Assembly: GCA_900321335.1 (NCBI GenBank) | Contig: ONVR01000068.1 | Location: forward strand, 1-11,291 | Reading direction: 5' to 3' | DNA: 11,291 nucleotides | DNA from: an uncultured Eubacteriales bacterium | GTDB taxonomy: Bacteria > Bacillota > Clostridia > Oscillospirales > Oscillospiraceae | Shown here: positions 1 to 7,117 of the stretch, piece after piece | Position numbering within the stretch: position 1 is the first letter of the stretch | How the letters are laid out: each line of letters begins with the position of its first letter | Position numbers and translations under genes: made by a program | Notes under the pieces: model-generated | What the model was told of the DNA's origin: nothing | The model's input: the letters and a program-made list of their open reading frames with translations, nothing else | Databases searched by the model: none

Positions 1-780
1 CTGCGCATGACCACCGCGCCGCTGCCCCGGGTCTCCGACGAGGGGGAGGTAGACGTGTTCTCCCCGGATTTTTCCGCCTTTGTCTTTAAGATCCAGGCCA
101 ATATGAACAAGGCCCACCGGGACCGGCTGGCCTTTATGCGGATCTGCTCGGGCAAATTCGAGCGGGACGCGGAGGTTTACCACGTGCAGGGGGGCAAAAA
201 GATCCGCCTGCGTCAGCCCCAGCAGATGATGGCGGCGGAGCGTGAGATCATCGAAGAGGCCTACGCCGGGGATATCATCGGCGTTTTCGACCCGGGCATC
301 TTCTCCATCGGCGACACCATCACCGTGCCGGGAAAGAAATTCCGGTACTCCGGGATCCCCACCTTTGAACCGGAGCACTTTGCCCGGTACAGTCCCATGG
401 ACACCATGAAGCGCAAGCAGTTTCTCAAGGGCACGGAGCAGATCGCCCAGGAGGGCGCCATCCAGATCTTCAAGCTGCCGGACATGGGTCTGGAGGAGGT
501 CGTGGTGGGCGTCGTGGGCACCCTGCAGTTTGACGTGTTCGAGTACCGGATGCGCAGCGAGTACGGGGTGGAGATGCGCAAGATCGCCATGCCCTATGAG
601 CACCTGCGGCGGATCCGTGCGTGGCAGGGGGAGATCGGCGATATGGTCCTGTGTACCGGCTCTGCCCTGCTGCAGGACTTCCGGGACAACTATCTGGTGG
701 CCTTCGGCGGCGAATGGTCGGTGGACTACCTGCTCAAGCACAACCCGGGGCTGGCGTTTTCCGACTCCCTGTCCGTATGA
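1..780 (+). CDS. prfC: Peptide chain release factor 3 (RF3), C-terminal part; 5' end outside the window
   Basis: RF3 is a cytoplasmic translational GTPase that speeds the release of RF1 and RF2 from the ribosome after the peptide has been freed. The reading frame is open from base 1, so the ATG at position 7 is internal and not the start. The 259 residues present match the second half of RF3 (E. coli RF3 is 529 aa, from memory). The GTPase domain with its P-loop lies upstream of the window. What remains is the second beta-barrel, including the FKIQANMNKAHRDRLAFMR block, the EEAYAGDIIGVFDPG block typical of RF3, and the C-terminal RF3 domain with LKGTEQIAQEGAIQIF and GTLQFDVFEYRM. RF3 is told from EF-G by these blocks and by the lack of an EF-G domain IV. 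The next gene begins 17 bases after the stop on the same strand, so the two are probably co-transcribed. Confidence 0.95.
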   Translation: MRMTTAPLPRVSDEGEVDVFSPDFSAFVFKIQANMNKAHRDRLAFMRICSGKFERDAEVYHVQGGKKIRLRQPQQMMAAEREIIEEAYAGDIIGVFDPGIFSIGDTITVPGKKFRYSGIPTFEPEHFARYSPMDTMKRKQFLKGTEQIAQEGAIQIFKLPDMGLEEVVVGVVGTLQFDVFEYRMRSEYGVEMRKIAMPYEHLRRIRAWQGEIGDMVLCTGSALLQDFRDNYLVAFGGEWSVDYLLKHNPGLAFSDSLSV

Positions 781-797
781 GAGCAGGTGACGGAACC

Positions 798-1346
798 ATG
801 ACTGACAGCGAGATCCTGGCCCTTGTGGAGAATGAGCCGATCCTTGCGGCGGCGGGCATTCTGCCCACCTCGGCGCTTGTCTTTGAGCCGGCCTACCGGA
901 AATACTGTGAGGACAACGTCTGCGGCCAGTACGGCGCCAACTACTCCTGCCCGCCCGCCTGCGGCACGCCGGAGCAGATGAAACGCCGCGCCCTCCGGTA
1001 TCGGCGGGTCCTTGTGGTCCAGAGCACCTGGGAGGTGCCGGGGCTCAAGGACCTGGAAAAGCTGGTGCGGGGCAAGCGGCTCCACAACGACCTGTCCTAC
1101 CGCATCCTGGATCAACTGGAACGGGCGGGCTTTGCCCCCGACGCCATGCTGGCCGGACACTGTGACCGGTGCCCGGAGGGGTGCCGGATGGTGCAGGAAA
1201 AGCCCTGCCCCCGGCAGGGGAAGATCTACTCCTGCGCCTCGGCCTACTGCCTGGACGTGGCAAAGGTCTGCGAGCATCTGGGCATGACGTATCTGTCCGA
1301 CGGGGACCACGTGAGTTTTTTCAGCATGTTCCTGCTGGATCAATAA
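798..1346 (+). CDS. DUF2284 family cysteine-rich metal-binding protein
   Basis: Predicted soluble protein of 182 aa that resembles the DUF2284 family, whose members are described as predicted metal-binding proteins of unknown role. It has eleven cysteines. An N-terminal group lies at C37, C42, C51 and C55 (in YGANYSCPPACG). A ferredoxin-like group lies at C122-x2-C125-x3-C129-x7-C137, followed by C146, C151 and C158. The second group has the spacing of a [4Fe-4S] site, so an iron-sulfur cluster is a reasonable inference. I chose the start at 798 because AGGTGA (785-790) lies 7 bases before it and matches the 16S 3' end. An in-frame ATG at 777 overlaps the prfC stop as ATGA but has no ribosome site. 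Close spacing to prfC suggests one operon and possible translational coupling. A functional link to RF3 is not established. Family call is fairly sure; function is unknown. Confidence 0.85.
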   Translation: MTDSEILALVENEPILAAAGILPTSALVFEPAYRKYCEDNVCGQYGANYSCPPACGTPEQMKRRALRYRRVLVVQSTWEVPGLKDLEKLVRGKRLHNDLSYRILDQLERAGFAPDAMLAGHCDRCPEGCRMVQEKPCPRQGKIYSCASAYCLDVAKVCEHLGMTYLSDGDHVSFFSMFLLDQ

Positions 1347-1354
1347 ACAGAAAA

Positions 1355-1374
1355 AGGCGGAGAGTCCTCCGCCT
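1355..1374 (-). terminator. Hairpin of 8 bp, terminator-like on the minus strand
   Basis: AGGCGGAG (1355-1362) pairs with CTCCGCCT (1367-1374) around a 4-base loop. An A5 run lies just left of it (1350-1354), which reads as a U-tract only on the minus strand. There is no T-run on the right. It therefore looks like a backup terminator for pyc transcripts that pass the stronger hairpin at 1386-1418. Confidence 0.55.
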
Positions 1375-1382
1375 GGATTGGC

Positions 1383-1418
1383 AAAAAAAGAGCCTGCGGC
1401 ATCGCCGCAGGCTCTTTT
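1383..1418. terminator. Strong bidirectional rho-independent terminator between DUF2284 and pyc
   Basis: A perfect 15-bp stem pairs 1386-1400 with 1404-1418 around the loop ATC, with the core AGCCTGCGGC/GCCGCAGGCT. A run of seven A lies at 1383-1389 and four T at 1415-1418, so both strands present a GC-rich stem followed by U. The U-tract is longer on the minus strand, so the main client is pyc, whose stop codon lies 12 bases away. It also ends the prfC-DUF2284 unit from the other side. Confidence 0.9.
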
Positions 1419-1429
1419 CGATCCGCTGT

Positions 1430-4400
1430 TTATTTGATGGTGATCAGAAGCTCACCGGCCTTGACCGTGTCGCCGGCCTTGACCCGGACGTCCTCAACCA
1501 CGCCGGCCATTTTGGCCGTTACGCTGGTCTCCATCTTCATGGCCTCGATGATGGCCAGAATATCGTTGACCTTCACCTCGTCGCCCTTCTTGACGTTGAC
1601 CTTGCTCACGGCGCCGGGGATGGAGGCGCCGATCTGGCTCTTGTCTTCGGGGTCGGCCATGGGAACGGTGGTGATGCTGGCCTTGGCCTGCTTATCCACC
1701 ACGTTGACCTCCCGGCGCATGCCGTTGAGCTCAAAGTACACGGTGCGGGTGCCGTCGTCGTGATGGTCGCCCAGACCCAGGTACTTGATGACCAGGGTCT
1801 TGCCGTCCTCGATGTTGACCTTGTTGGTCTCGCCAACGGCCAGACCGTGGAAGAACACGTGGCTGCCCAGACGCACGATGTAGCCGTGCTCGGAGTAGTT
1901 GCGGTAGTAGTCCTCCACGACCTTGGGATACAGGCACCAGGAGACGATATCGCGCTCCGTGGGCTCGGGGCAGACCTTCTTCAGAGCCTCCCGGGCCGCG
2001 TCAAAGTCCGCCGGCGGCAGCATCTCGCCGGGACGGCAGGTGATGGGCTTTTCGCCCTTGAGCACGATCTTCTGCAGATCCTCGGGGAAGCCCCAGGCGG
2101 GCTGGCCCATCATGCCCTTGAAGTAGCTGACCACGGAGTCGGGATAGCTCAGGCTTGCGCCCTTTTCCACGATATTCTCCGGCGTCAGGTCGTTCTGCAC
2201 CATGAAGATGGCCAGATCGCCCACCATCTTGGAGGAAGGCGTGACCTTGACGATATCGCCCAGCATCAGGTTCACGGAGCGGTACATCTCCTTGACCTCG
2301 TTGAACCGGTGTCCCAGACCCAGACTCTCCACCTGCGGCTTCAGGTTGGTGTACTGGCCGCCGGGGATCTCATAGCGGTAAATGTCGGCGGCAGGATTTT
2401 TCAGATCGCCCTCAAAGTCCACATAGCGCTCCCGGATATCAGACCAGTAGTCGGACAGCTTCTGCAGATCCATCAGATCCAGACCCGTATCCCGGTCCGT
2501 GTGCTCCATGGCCGCCACAAAGGTATTCATGGCTGGCTGGCTGGTGGTGCCGGACATGGTGGAAATGGCCAGATCCACGATATCCACACCGGCCTCCGCC
2601 GCGGCGATGCAGGTGGCGATGCCGCTGCCTGCCGTGTCGTGGGTGTGCAGATGTACGGGGATGTTCAGAGCGTCCTTCAGCGCGGAGACCAGCTGCTTGG
2701 CCGCGTAAGGCCGGAGCAGACCGGACATGTCCTTGATGGCGAGGCTGTGGATGCCGCGCTTCTCCAGCTCCTTGGCCAGGTTTACATAATAACTGAGGGT
2801 GTATTTCTCCCGGGTGGTGTCGCCCACGTCGCCGGTGTAGCAGATGGTGCCCTCGGCAAACTTGCCCTGCTTGATGACCTCGTCCAGAGCCAGTTCCATG
2901 CCGGGCAGCCAGTTGAGGCTGTCAAACACCCGGAACACGTCGATGCCGCCCTGGGCAGCCAGCCGGATGAATTCCCGGATCACGTTGTCGGGGTAGTTGG
3001 TGTAGCCCACGGCGTTGGCGCCCCGCAGGAGCATCTGGAAGGGGATGTTGGGAATGTTCTTGCGCATGAGGTCAAGCCGCTCCCAGGGATCCTCGTGGAG
3101 GAAGCGATAGGCCACGTCGAAGGTGGCGCCGCCCCACATCTCCATGGAGAAGCAGTCCTTCAGGATCTTGGCCATGGCATCGGCGCCCTTGACCATATCC
3201 CGGGTGCGGATCCGGGTGGCCAGCAGGCTCTGGTGGCCGTCACGGCAGGTGGTGTCGGTGATGAGGACCTTTTTCTGGTCCATGACCCACTTGGACAGGG
3301 CCTCGGGGCCGTTGGCGTCCAGATACTGCTTCAGACCCGGCTGGGGATCGCCCTCGGGCACCTTGGGGAACCGGGGCGTCTCGTAGAGCTTTTTGCCCGC
3401 TGTGGGGTCGTTGACCACGATGTTGCCGATGTACTCGAGCATCTTGTTGGCCCGGTTCTGGCTGGGCGTGATCTCAAAGAGCTCCGGGGTCTCGTCGATG
3501 AATTTGGTGTAGCACTGGCCGGCCCGGAACACGGGGTTGGTCAGAATGTTGGTGATAAAGGAGATGTTGGTCTTGACGCCACGGATGCGCGTCTCGCTCA
3601 GGGCCCGCAGGGCCTTGCGGCAGGCGGCGTCAAAGGTGTTGTCGTGGCAGGTGATCTTCACCAGCAGAGAGTCGTAATAGGGGGAGATCTCCGCGCCGTT
3701 GAAGGCGTTGCCCGCGTCCAGACGGATGCCGAAACCGCCGGAGGTGCGGTAGGCGGTGATCTTGCCGGTGTCGGGGGCAAAGTTGTTCAGCGGATCCTCC
3801 GTGGTCACACGGCACTGGATGGCGTAGCCCCGGACCTTCACGTCGTCCTGGCAGGTGATGCCGATCTCCGGATCGCTCAGGGGGCGGCCCTCGGCGATGA
3901 GGATCTGGGCCCGGACCAGGTCGATGCCCGTGACCATCTCGGTGACGGTGTGCTCCACCTGAATGCGGGGATTCATCTCGATGAAGTAGTGCTTGTCGCC
4001 CTCCACCAGGAACTCCACGGTGCCGGCGTTTTCAAAGCCGACGGCCTTGGCGATCTTCACCGCGTCGGCGCACAGCCGCTCCCGGACGGCCTTGTCCACG
4101 GAGAAGGCGGGGGTGTACTCCACCACCTTCTGGAACCGGCGCTGGAGAGAGCAGTCACGCTCGTGGAGATGGACTACGTTGCCGTGCTTGTCGGCAAGGA
4201 TCTGCACCTCGATGTGCTTGGGGTGCTCCAGATACTTTTCCATGAAGATGGTGTCGTCGCCGAATGCCTTTTTGGCCTCGGACTTGACCAGCTCAAAATT
4301 GGTCAGCACGTCTTCCTCGGTGTAGCAGTGGCGCATGCCGCGCCCGCCGCCGCCGGCGGCAGCCTTGAGGATGACGGGGAAGCCGTACTCTCTGGCTCTT

Positions 4401-4852
4401 GCCAGCGCCTCCTGACCGTCCTTGAGGCCTTCCCGTCCGCCGGGGATGATGGGCACGCCGCAGGAAACAGCCGTGGCCTTGGCGGCCAGCTTGTCGCCCA
4501 TTTTGGCCAGCACCCGGGAGGGGGGACCGATGAAGATAAGGCCGTTGTCTTCACAGGCCTTGGCGAAGTTGGCGTTCTCAGAGAGAAAACCGTAGCCGGG
4601 GTGAATGGCGTCCACACCGCGCTTTTTTGCCAAGTCGATGATCAGATCAATGTCCAGGTACGCACCCAGGGGGCTGAGCTGCTCCCCGATCTGATACGCC
4701 TCGTCCGCCTTGGTGCGGAACAGGCTGTACACGTCCTCTTTGGAATACATGGCCACGGTGCGAAGCCCCAGGTCGGTGCAGGCGCGGAACACGCGAATGG
4801 CGATCTCGCCGCGGTTTGCCACCAGGACCTTCTGAATTTTGTGCTGCTCCAT
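1430..4852 (-). CDS. pyc: Pyruvate carboxylase, single-chain, 1140 aa
   Basis: Biotin enzyme that carboxylates pyruvate to oxaloacetate using ATP and bicarbonate, feeding the TCA branch, aspartate-family synthesis and gluconeogenesis. Domain order is standard. The biotin carboxylase domain covers about 1-450 with VLVANRGEIA at 9-18, the ATP-grasp glycine loop AAAGGGGRGMR at 164-174 and EMNPRIQVEH at 292-301. The carboxyltransferase covers about 525-800 with expected metal ligands D538, K707 (normally carbamylated), H736 and H738. A PC/tetramerisation region follows, then a C-terminal biotin carrier domain with EAMKM, where K1106 should be biotinylated. Length is normal for the family. The start at 4852 follows AGGAGG (4865-4860) by 7 bases; the frame extends 11 codons further without a ribosome site. 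The usual RDAHQS motif reads RDGHQS (537-542), a mild variant. All domains in one chain argue against acetyl-CoA carboxylase or oxaloacetate decarboxylase subunits. Monocistronic. Confidence 0.98.
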   Translation of the reverse strand: MEQHKIQKVLVANRGEIAIRVFRACTDLGLRTVAMYSKEDVYSLFRTKADEAYQIGEQLSPLGAYLDIDLIIDLAKKRGVDAIHPGYGFLSENANFAKACEDNGLIFIGPPSRVLAKMGDKLAAKATAVSCGVPIIPGGREGLKDGQEALARAREYGFPVILKAAAGGGGRGMRHCYTEEDVLTNFELVKSEAKKAFGDDTIFMEKYLEHPKHIEVQILADKHGNVVHLHERDCSLQRRFQKVVEYTPAFSVDKAVRERLCADAVKIAKAVGFENAGTVEFLVEGDKHYFIEMNPRIQVEHTVTEMVTGIDLVRAQILIAEGRPLSDPEIGITCQDDVKVRGYAIQCRVTTEDPLNNFAPDTGKITAYRTSGGFGIRLDAGNAFNGAEISPYYDSLLVKITCHDNTFDAACRKALRALSETRIRGVKTNISFITNILTNPVFRAGQCYTKFIDETPELFEITPSQNRANKMLEYIGNIVVNDPTAGKKLYETPRFPKVPEGDPQPGLKQYLDANGPEALSKWVMDQKKVLITDTTCRDGHQSLLATRIRTRDMVKGADAMAKILKDCFSMEMWGGATFDVAYRFLHEDPWERLDLMRKNIPNIPFQMLLRGANAVGYTNYPDNVIREFIRLAAQGGIDVFRVFDSLNWLPGMELALDEVIKQGKFAEGTICYTGDVGDTTREKYTLSYYVNLAKELEKRGIHSLAIKDMSGLLRPYAAKQLVSALKDALNIPVHLHTHDTAGSGIATCIAAAEAGVDIVDLAISTMSGTTSQPAMNTFVAAMEHTDRDTGLDLMDLQKLSDYWSDIRERYVDFEGDLKNPAADIYRYEIPGGQYTNLKPQVESLGLGHRFNEVKEMYRSVNLMLGDIVKVTPSSKMVGDLAIFMVQNDLTPENIVEKGASLSYPDSVVSYFKGMMGQPAWGFPEDLQKIVLKGEKPITCRPGEMLPPADFDAAREALKKVCPEPTERDIVSWCLYPKVVEDYYRNYSEHGYIVRLGSHVFFHGLAVGETNKVNIEDGKTLVIKYLGLGDHHDDGTRTVYFELNGMRREVNVVDKQAKASITTVPMADPEDKSQIGASIPGAVSKVNVKKGDEVKVNDILAIIEAMKMETSVTAKMAGVVEDVRVKAGDTVKAGELLITIK

Positions 4853-4925
4853 AATATGTCCTCCTGTTCGTAAAACTGCAAACAAGCCATAAGTGTCTGA
4901 CAGCGCAGATAGGTATAGTACTTAT

Positions 4926-4954
4926 ATTATATGGCAGCACCCCTGATTTTGCAA
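4926..4954 (-). promoter_or_regulatory. Promoter of pyc (TTGCAA, 17 bases, TATAAT)
   Basis: On the minus strand a -35 TTGCAA (4954-4949) and a perfect -10 TATAAT (4931-4926) are separated by 17 bases. The predicted start of transcription near 4919 gives a leader of about 65 bases. I see no riboswitch-like fold in that leader. The -35 lies in CCTTGCAAA, which recurs in two other promoters of this window. Confidence 0.75.
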
Positions 4955-5035
4955 GGCCAAACTTGAAAACTGCATACTTTCTGTTGATTTAGTTCATAAA
5001 AGCGGTCAATTTGATCCTCTTTTCGATCACAGTGT

Positions 5036-5066
5036 CAAAAACGCCGCTGCCGGAGAACCGGCGGCG
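5036..5066 (-). terminator. Possible minus-strand terminator in the pyc-RluA gap
   Basis: Bases 5045-5053 pair with 5058-5066 around the loop AGAA, giving 9 bp with one G-T pair and no bulge. A run of A at 5037-5041 reads as a U-tract on the minus strand. No minus-strand gene ends here, so it would act on antisense transcripts coming through the RluA-family gene, shielding the pyc promoter. It lies upstream of the predicted RluA transcript start and is not a leader structure of that gene. The remaining bases of this gap, 4955-5035, show nothing I can name. Confidence 0.4.
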
Positions 5067-5069
5067 CAC

Positions 5070-5098
5070 TTGATTTTGCCCCGGCGGAGGGCTACAAT
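5070..5098 (+). promoter_or_regulatory. Promoter of the RluA-family gene (TTGATT, 17 bases, TACAAT)
   Basis: The -35 TTGATT (5070-5075) and -10 TACAAT (5093-5098) have a 17-base spacer. Predicted transcription start near 5105 gives a leader of about 20 bases that contains the AGAGGTG ribosome site at 5111-5117. Confidence 0.65.
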
Positions 5099-5124
5099 AG
5101 CCCTGAAAGCAGAGGTGTACCGCC

Positions 5125-5778
5125 GTGAAGCTGATCCAATACGCCGATAAGAGGATCCTGATCTGTCAAAAGCCACCGGGGGTGCTCTCCGTGGATGCCC
5201 CCGGCGGTATGCCGGAGCGGATCCGGCAGGAGCTGGGGGACGAGAAGGCCTGTGTGCGCCCGGTCCACCGGCTGGACCAGGCCGTGGGCGGCGCCATGGT
5301 ATTTGCCCGCAGCGCCGCCGCGGACCGGATCTTATCCGGGGCTGTTGCCCGGGGCGAGGTGCTCAAGCAGTACCTGGCCGTGGTACACGGATGCCCCGAT
5401 GCGGAGGCGGGCAGTCTGGAGGACTGGCTCGTCCGGGACCGGGCGTCGCGGAGAACGTACACGGCAAGCCCGGATACCCCGGCGGCCAAACGGGCCCTGC
5501 TGGACTATGAGGTCCTGGCCCGGGGAGAGACGCTCTGCCTGCTGCGGATCACCCTGCACACGGGGCGCACCCATCAGATCCGGGTGCAGCTGGCCTCCCG
5601 GGACATGCCCATCGCCGGGGACAGGAAATACGGCGTGCCGGACGGCTATGATCCTATCGCCCTCTGGTCCTGCCGCCTGCGGTTTCACCACCCGGAGACG
5701 GGGGAGGTGCTGGACTTTACCCTGCTGCCGCCGGCGGAGGCGCCCTGGTCGGACTTTGCCCCGGAGCTGTACCGATAA
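5125..5778 (+). CDS. RluA-family RNA pseudouridine synthase, short form without S4 domain
   Basis: Enzyme of 217 aa that isomerises uridine to pseudouridine in rRNA or tRNA; the target site cannot be read from the sequence. The catalytic motif HRLDQAVGG places the expected nucleophilic aspartate at D51. A second family motif, HTGRTHQIRVQ, spans 145-155, and the KPPGVLSVD strand lies at 16-24. It has no N-terminal S4 RNA-binding domain, unlike RluB, RluC, RluD and RsuA types, and is about the size of the compact RluA-like proteins of Firmicutes. The start is GTG at 5125, with AGAGGTG (5111-5117) 7 bases upstream; this placement also fits the promoter at 5070-5098. It is a single gene, converging on ilvE. 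Within the RluA superfamily the exact subfamily remains open. Confidence 0.9.
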   Translation: MKLIQYADKRILICQKPPGVLSVDAPGGMPERIRQELGDEKACVRPVHRLDQAVGGAMVFARSAAADRILSGAVARGEVLKQYLAVVHGCPDAEAGSLEDWLVRDRASRRTYTASPDTPAAKRALLDYEVLARGETLCLLRITLHTGRTHQIRVQLASRDMPIAGDRKYGVPDGYDPIALWSCRLRFHHPETGEVLDFTLLPPAEAPWSDFAPELYR

Positions 5779-5813
5779 AAAAGGACCCCGCGTCCCATGA
5801 GACGCGGGGTTCT
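5777..5813. terminator. Shared terminator between the RluA-family gene and ilvE
   Basis: A stem of at least 10 bp pairs ACCCCGCGTC (5785-5794) with GACGCGGGGT (5801-5810) around CCATGA and can extend to 5782/5813 with one G-T pair. Six A at 5777-5782 form a strong U-tract on the minus strand, so it is mainly the ilvE terminator. On the plus strand the tail TTCTGT is weak, so the RluA-family transcript may end here less well. Confidence 0.8.
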
Positions 5814-5827
5814 GTCATTCGCTGCGA

Positions 5828-6853
5828 TCAGTCGATTTTTACGATCCAGCCCTCGGGCGCCTCCAGCCGGCCCATCTGGATACCGGTGAGGGTGTCGTAG
5901 AGCTTTTTGGTGACGGGGCCCATCTCCTCCATGCCGCTGGGGAAGGCGATTTCCCGGCCGTGGTCGTTGATTTTGCCCACGGGGGAGATCACGGCCGCCG
6001 TGCCGCACAGGCCGCACTCGGCAAAGCTGTCCAGCTCGTCGAAGAAGACCTCCCGGTGCTCCACGGTCATGCCCAGGTACTTCTCCGCCACCACCATCAG
6101 GCTGCGACGGGTGATGGAGGGCAGGATACTGTCGGACTTGGGCGTCACCAGCTTGCCGTCCTTGGTGATAAAGATAAAGTTGGCGCCGCCGGTCTCCTCC
6201 ACACGGGTCCGGGTCCGGGGATCCAGATACATGTTCTCGGCAAAGCCCTCTTCGTGGGCCGTGACGATGGCGTGGAGGCTCATGGCGTAGTTCAGGCCGG
6301 CCTTGATGTGGCCGGTGCCCTGGGGAGCCGCCCGGTCAAAGTCGGAGACCTTGATGACGATGGGCTTTGCCCCGCCCTTGAAGTAGGGGCCAACAGGGGT
6401 GCAGAAGATCCGGAACTGGTACTCGTCGGCAGGCTTGACGCCGATGACGGGGTTGGTGCCCATCATGTAGGGCCGGATGTACAGGGTCGCCCCGGAGCCG
6501 TAAGGGGGCACGTAAGCGGCGTTGGCCCGGACGGTCCGGACCACTGCGTCCACGAAGCGGTCCTCGGGGAAGACGGGCATCTCCAGCCGGCGGGCGGAGT
6601 CCGCCATGCGGCTGGCGTTCAGGTCCGGCCGGAAGCAGACGATATGGCCGTCCTCCGTGGTGTAGGCCTTGAGTCCCTCAAAACAGGTCTGGGCGTACTG
6701 GAATACCCCGGCGCACTCGTTGAGCACCACGTTGGCGTCCGTGATGAGAGCCCCCTCGTCCCAGGCGCCGTCCTTATAGTTGGAGACGTAGCGGTAGTCC
6801 GTCTGCACGTAACCGAAGCCCAGGGAGGCCCAGTCGATATTTTTCTTTTCCAT
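5828..6853 (-). CDS. ilvE: Branched-chain amino acid aminotransferase
   Basis: PLP enzyme that interconverts leucine, isoleucine and valine with their 2-keto acids using glutamate/2-oxoglutarate, the last step of branched-chain synthesis. The 341-aa product belongs to fold-type IV aminotransferases and has the longer form found in clostridia and eukaryotes. Visible landmarks are FEGLKAY (58-64), the RPYMMGTNP stretch (127-135) and GTGHIKAGLNYAMSL (179-193), where K184 is the expected PLP-lysine. EETGGANFIF (219-228) and the phosphate-binding GTAAVISPVG (284-293) follow. The usual KxGGNY motif reads KAGLNY. A Cys pair, C280 and C283, sits just before GTAA. I chose the start at 6853 because AAGGAG (6867-6862) is 8 bases away; the ATG two codons earlier (6859) leaves only 2 bases. 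D-amino-acid aminotransferase and 4-amino-4-deoxychorismate lyase are shorter and lack this pattern. Monocistronic. Confidence 0.95.
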   Translation of the reverse strand: MEKKNIDWASLGFGYVQTDYRYVSNYKDGAWDEGALITDANVVLNECAGVFQYAQTCFEGLKAYTTEDGHIVCFRPDLNASRMADSARRLEMPVFPEDRFVDAVVRTVRANAAYVPPYGSGATLYIRPYMMGTNPVIGVKPADEYQFRIFCTPVGPYFKGGAKPIVIKVSDFDRAAPQGTGHIKAGLNYAMSLHAIVTAHEEGFAENMYLDPRTRTRVEETGGANFIFITKDGKLVTPKSDSILPSITRRSLMVVAEKYLGMTVEHREVFFDELDSFAECGLCGTAAVISPVGKINDHGREIAFPSGMEEMGPVTKKLYDTLTGIQMGRLEAPEGWIVKID

Positions 6854-6919
6854 TGCCATCTCTCCTTATGGTGCCGCATCCTGCGATTTAATGCGTTACT
6901 TGCTGAAATTATATTCCTT

Positions 6920-6948
6920 ATTCTATCCCTATCCCCGGCATAAGTCAA
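6920..6948 (-). promoter_or_regulatory. Promoter of ilvE (TTGACT, 17 bases, TAGAAT)
   Basis: Minus-strand -35 TTGACT (6948-6943) and -10 TAGAAT (6925-6920) with a 17-base spacer. The predicted leader is about 60 bases, too short for a T-box or an attenuator, and I see no leader peptide. A second TATAAT at 6913-6908 has no fitting -35. Confidence 0.7.
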
Positions 6949-6997
6949 CGAAAAATCGAATAGAATTGGCCCGGCGGACGGGTTAAAAATAGACAAT

Positions 6998-7062
6998 TCA
7001 GGAGAAGTGTCCAAAAAAGCGGGATTGTTTTACACGGGGTGGTTGAAAAAACACTTCACTGA
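6998..7062. repeat. Imperfect inverted repeat around the PAP2 promoter
   Basis: TCAGGAGAAGTGT (6998-7010) is the near-complement of ACACTTCACTGA (7051-7062): seven outright paired bases (GAAGTGT/ACACTTC) and a further TCAG/CTGA match offset by one base. The right arm lies between the -35 and -10 of the PAP2 promoter, so it could be an operator. The arms are 40 bases apart, which is long for a simple repressor site. Confidence 0.3.
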
Positions 7063-7071
7063 TGGTATAGT
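7043..7071 (+). promoter_or_regulatory. Promoter of the PAP2-family gene (TTGAAA, 17 bases, TATAGT)
   Basis: The -35 TTGAAA (7043-7048) and -10 TATAGT (7066-7071) are 17 bases apart. Predicted start of transcription near 7078 leaves a leader of about 40 bases and rules out the earlier in-frame GTG at 7007 as the translation start. Confidence 0.7.
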
Positions 7072-7117
7072 ATTTCCCGGTGCAGACCTTTTTCTGTCGT
7101 ACAAGGAGTCCGTTTTT

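Noticed and set aside
1169..4873. An unbroken 1234-codon plus-strand frame that runs antisense through the whole of pyc.
   Set aside because: It is the product of the strong G/C third-position bias of pyc, which removes stops on the opposite strand. The translation is low-complexity (rich in H, V, L, G, D), has no ribosome site, starts inside DUF2284 and crosses two terminators.
4853..4919. Possible riboswitch or attenuator in the pyc leader, and the same idea for the ilvE (6854-6912) and metG (10596-10631) leaders.
   Set aside because: The leaders are about 35 to 65 bases, too short for T-box or known riboswitch classes, and show no stable alternative hairpins.
5012..5029. Short inverted repeat TGATC-N8-GATCA in the pyc-RluA gap.
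   Set aside because: Only five pairs around an eight-base loop; expected by chance and not placed at either promoter.
5960..6943. A long plus-strand frame antisense to ilvE.
   Set aside because: Same mirror effect: low-complexity translation, no ribosome site, and ilvE on the other strand is a clear full-length enzyme.
7007..7117. Upstream GTG start of the PAP2 frame adding 37 residues.
   Set aside because: It begins before the predicted promoter and has no ribosome site, while AAGGAG precedes ATG 7118 at good distance.
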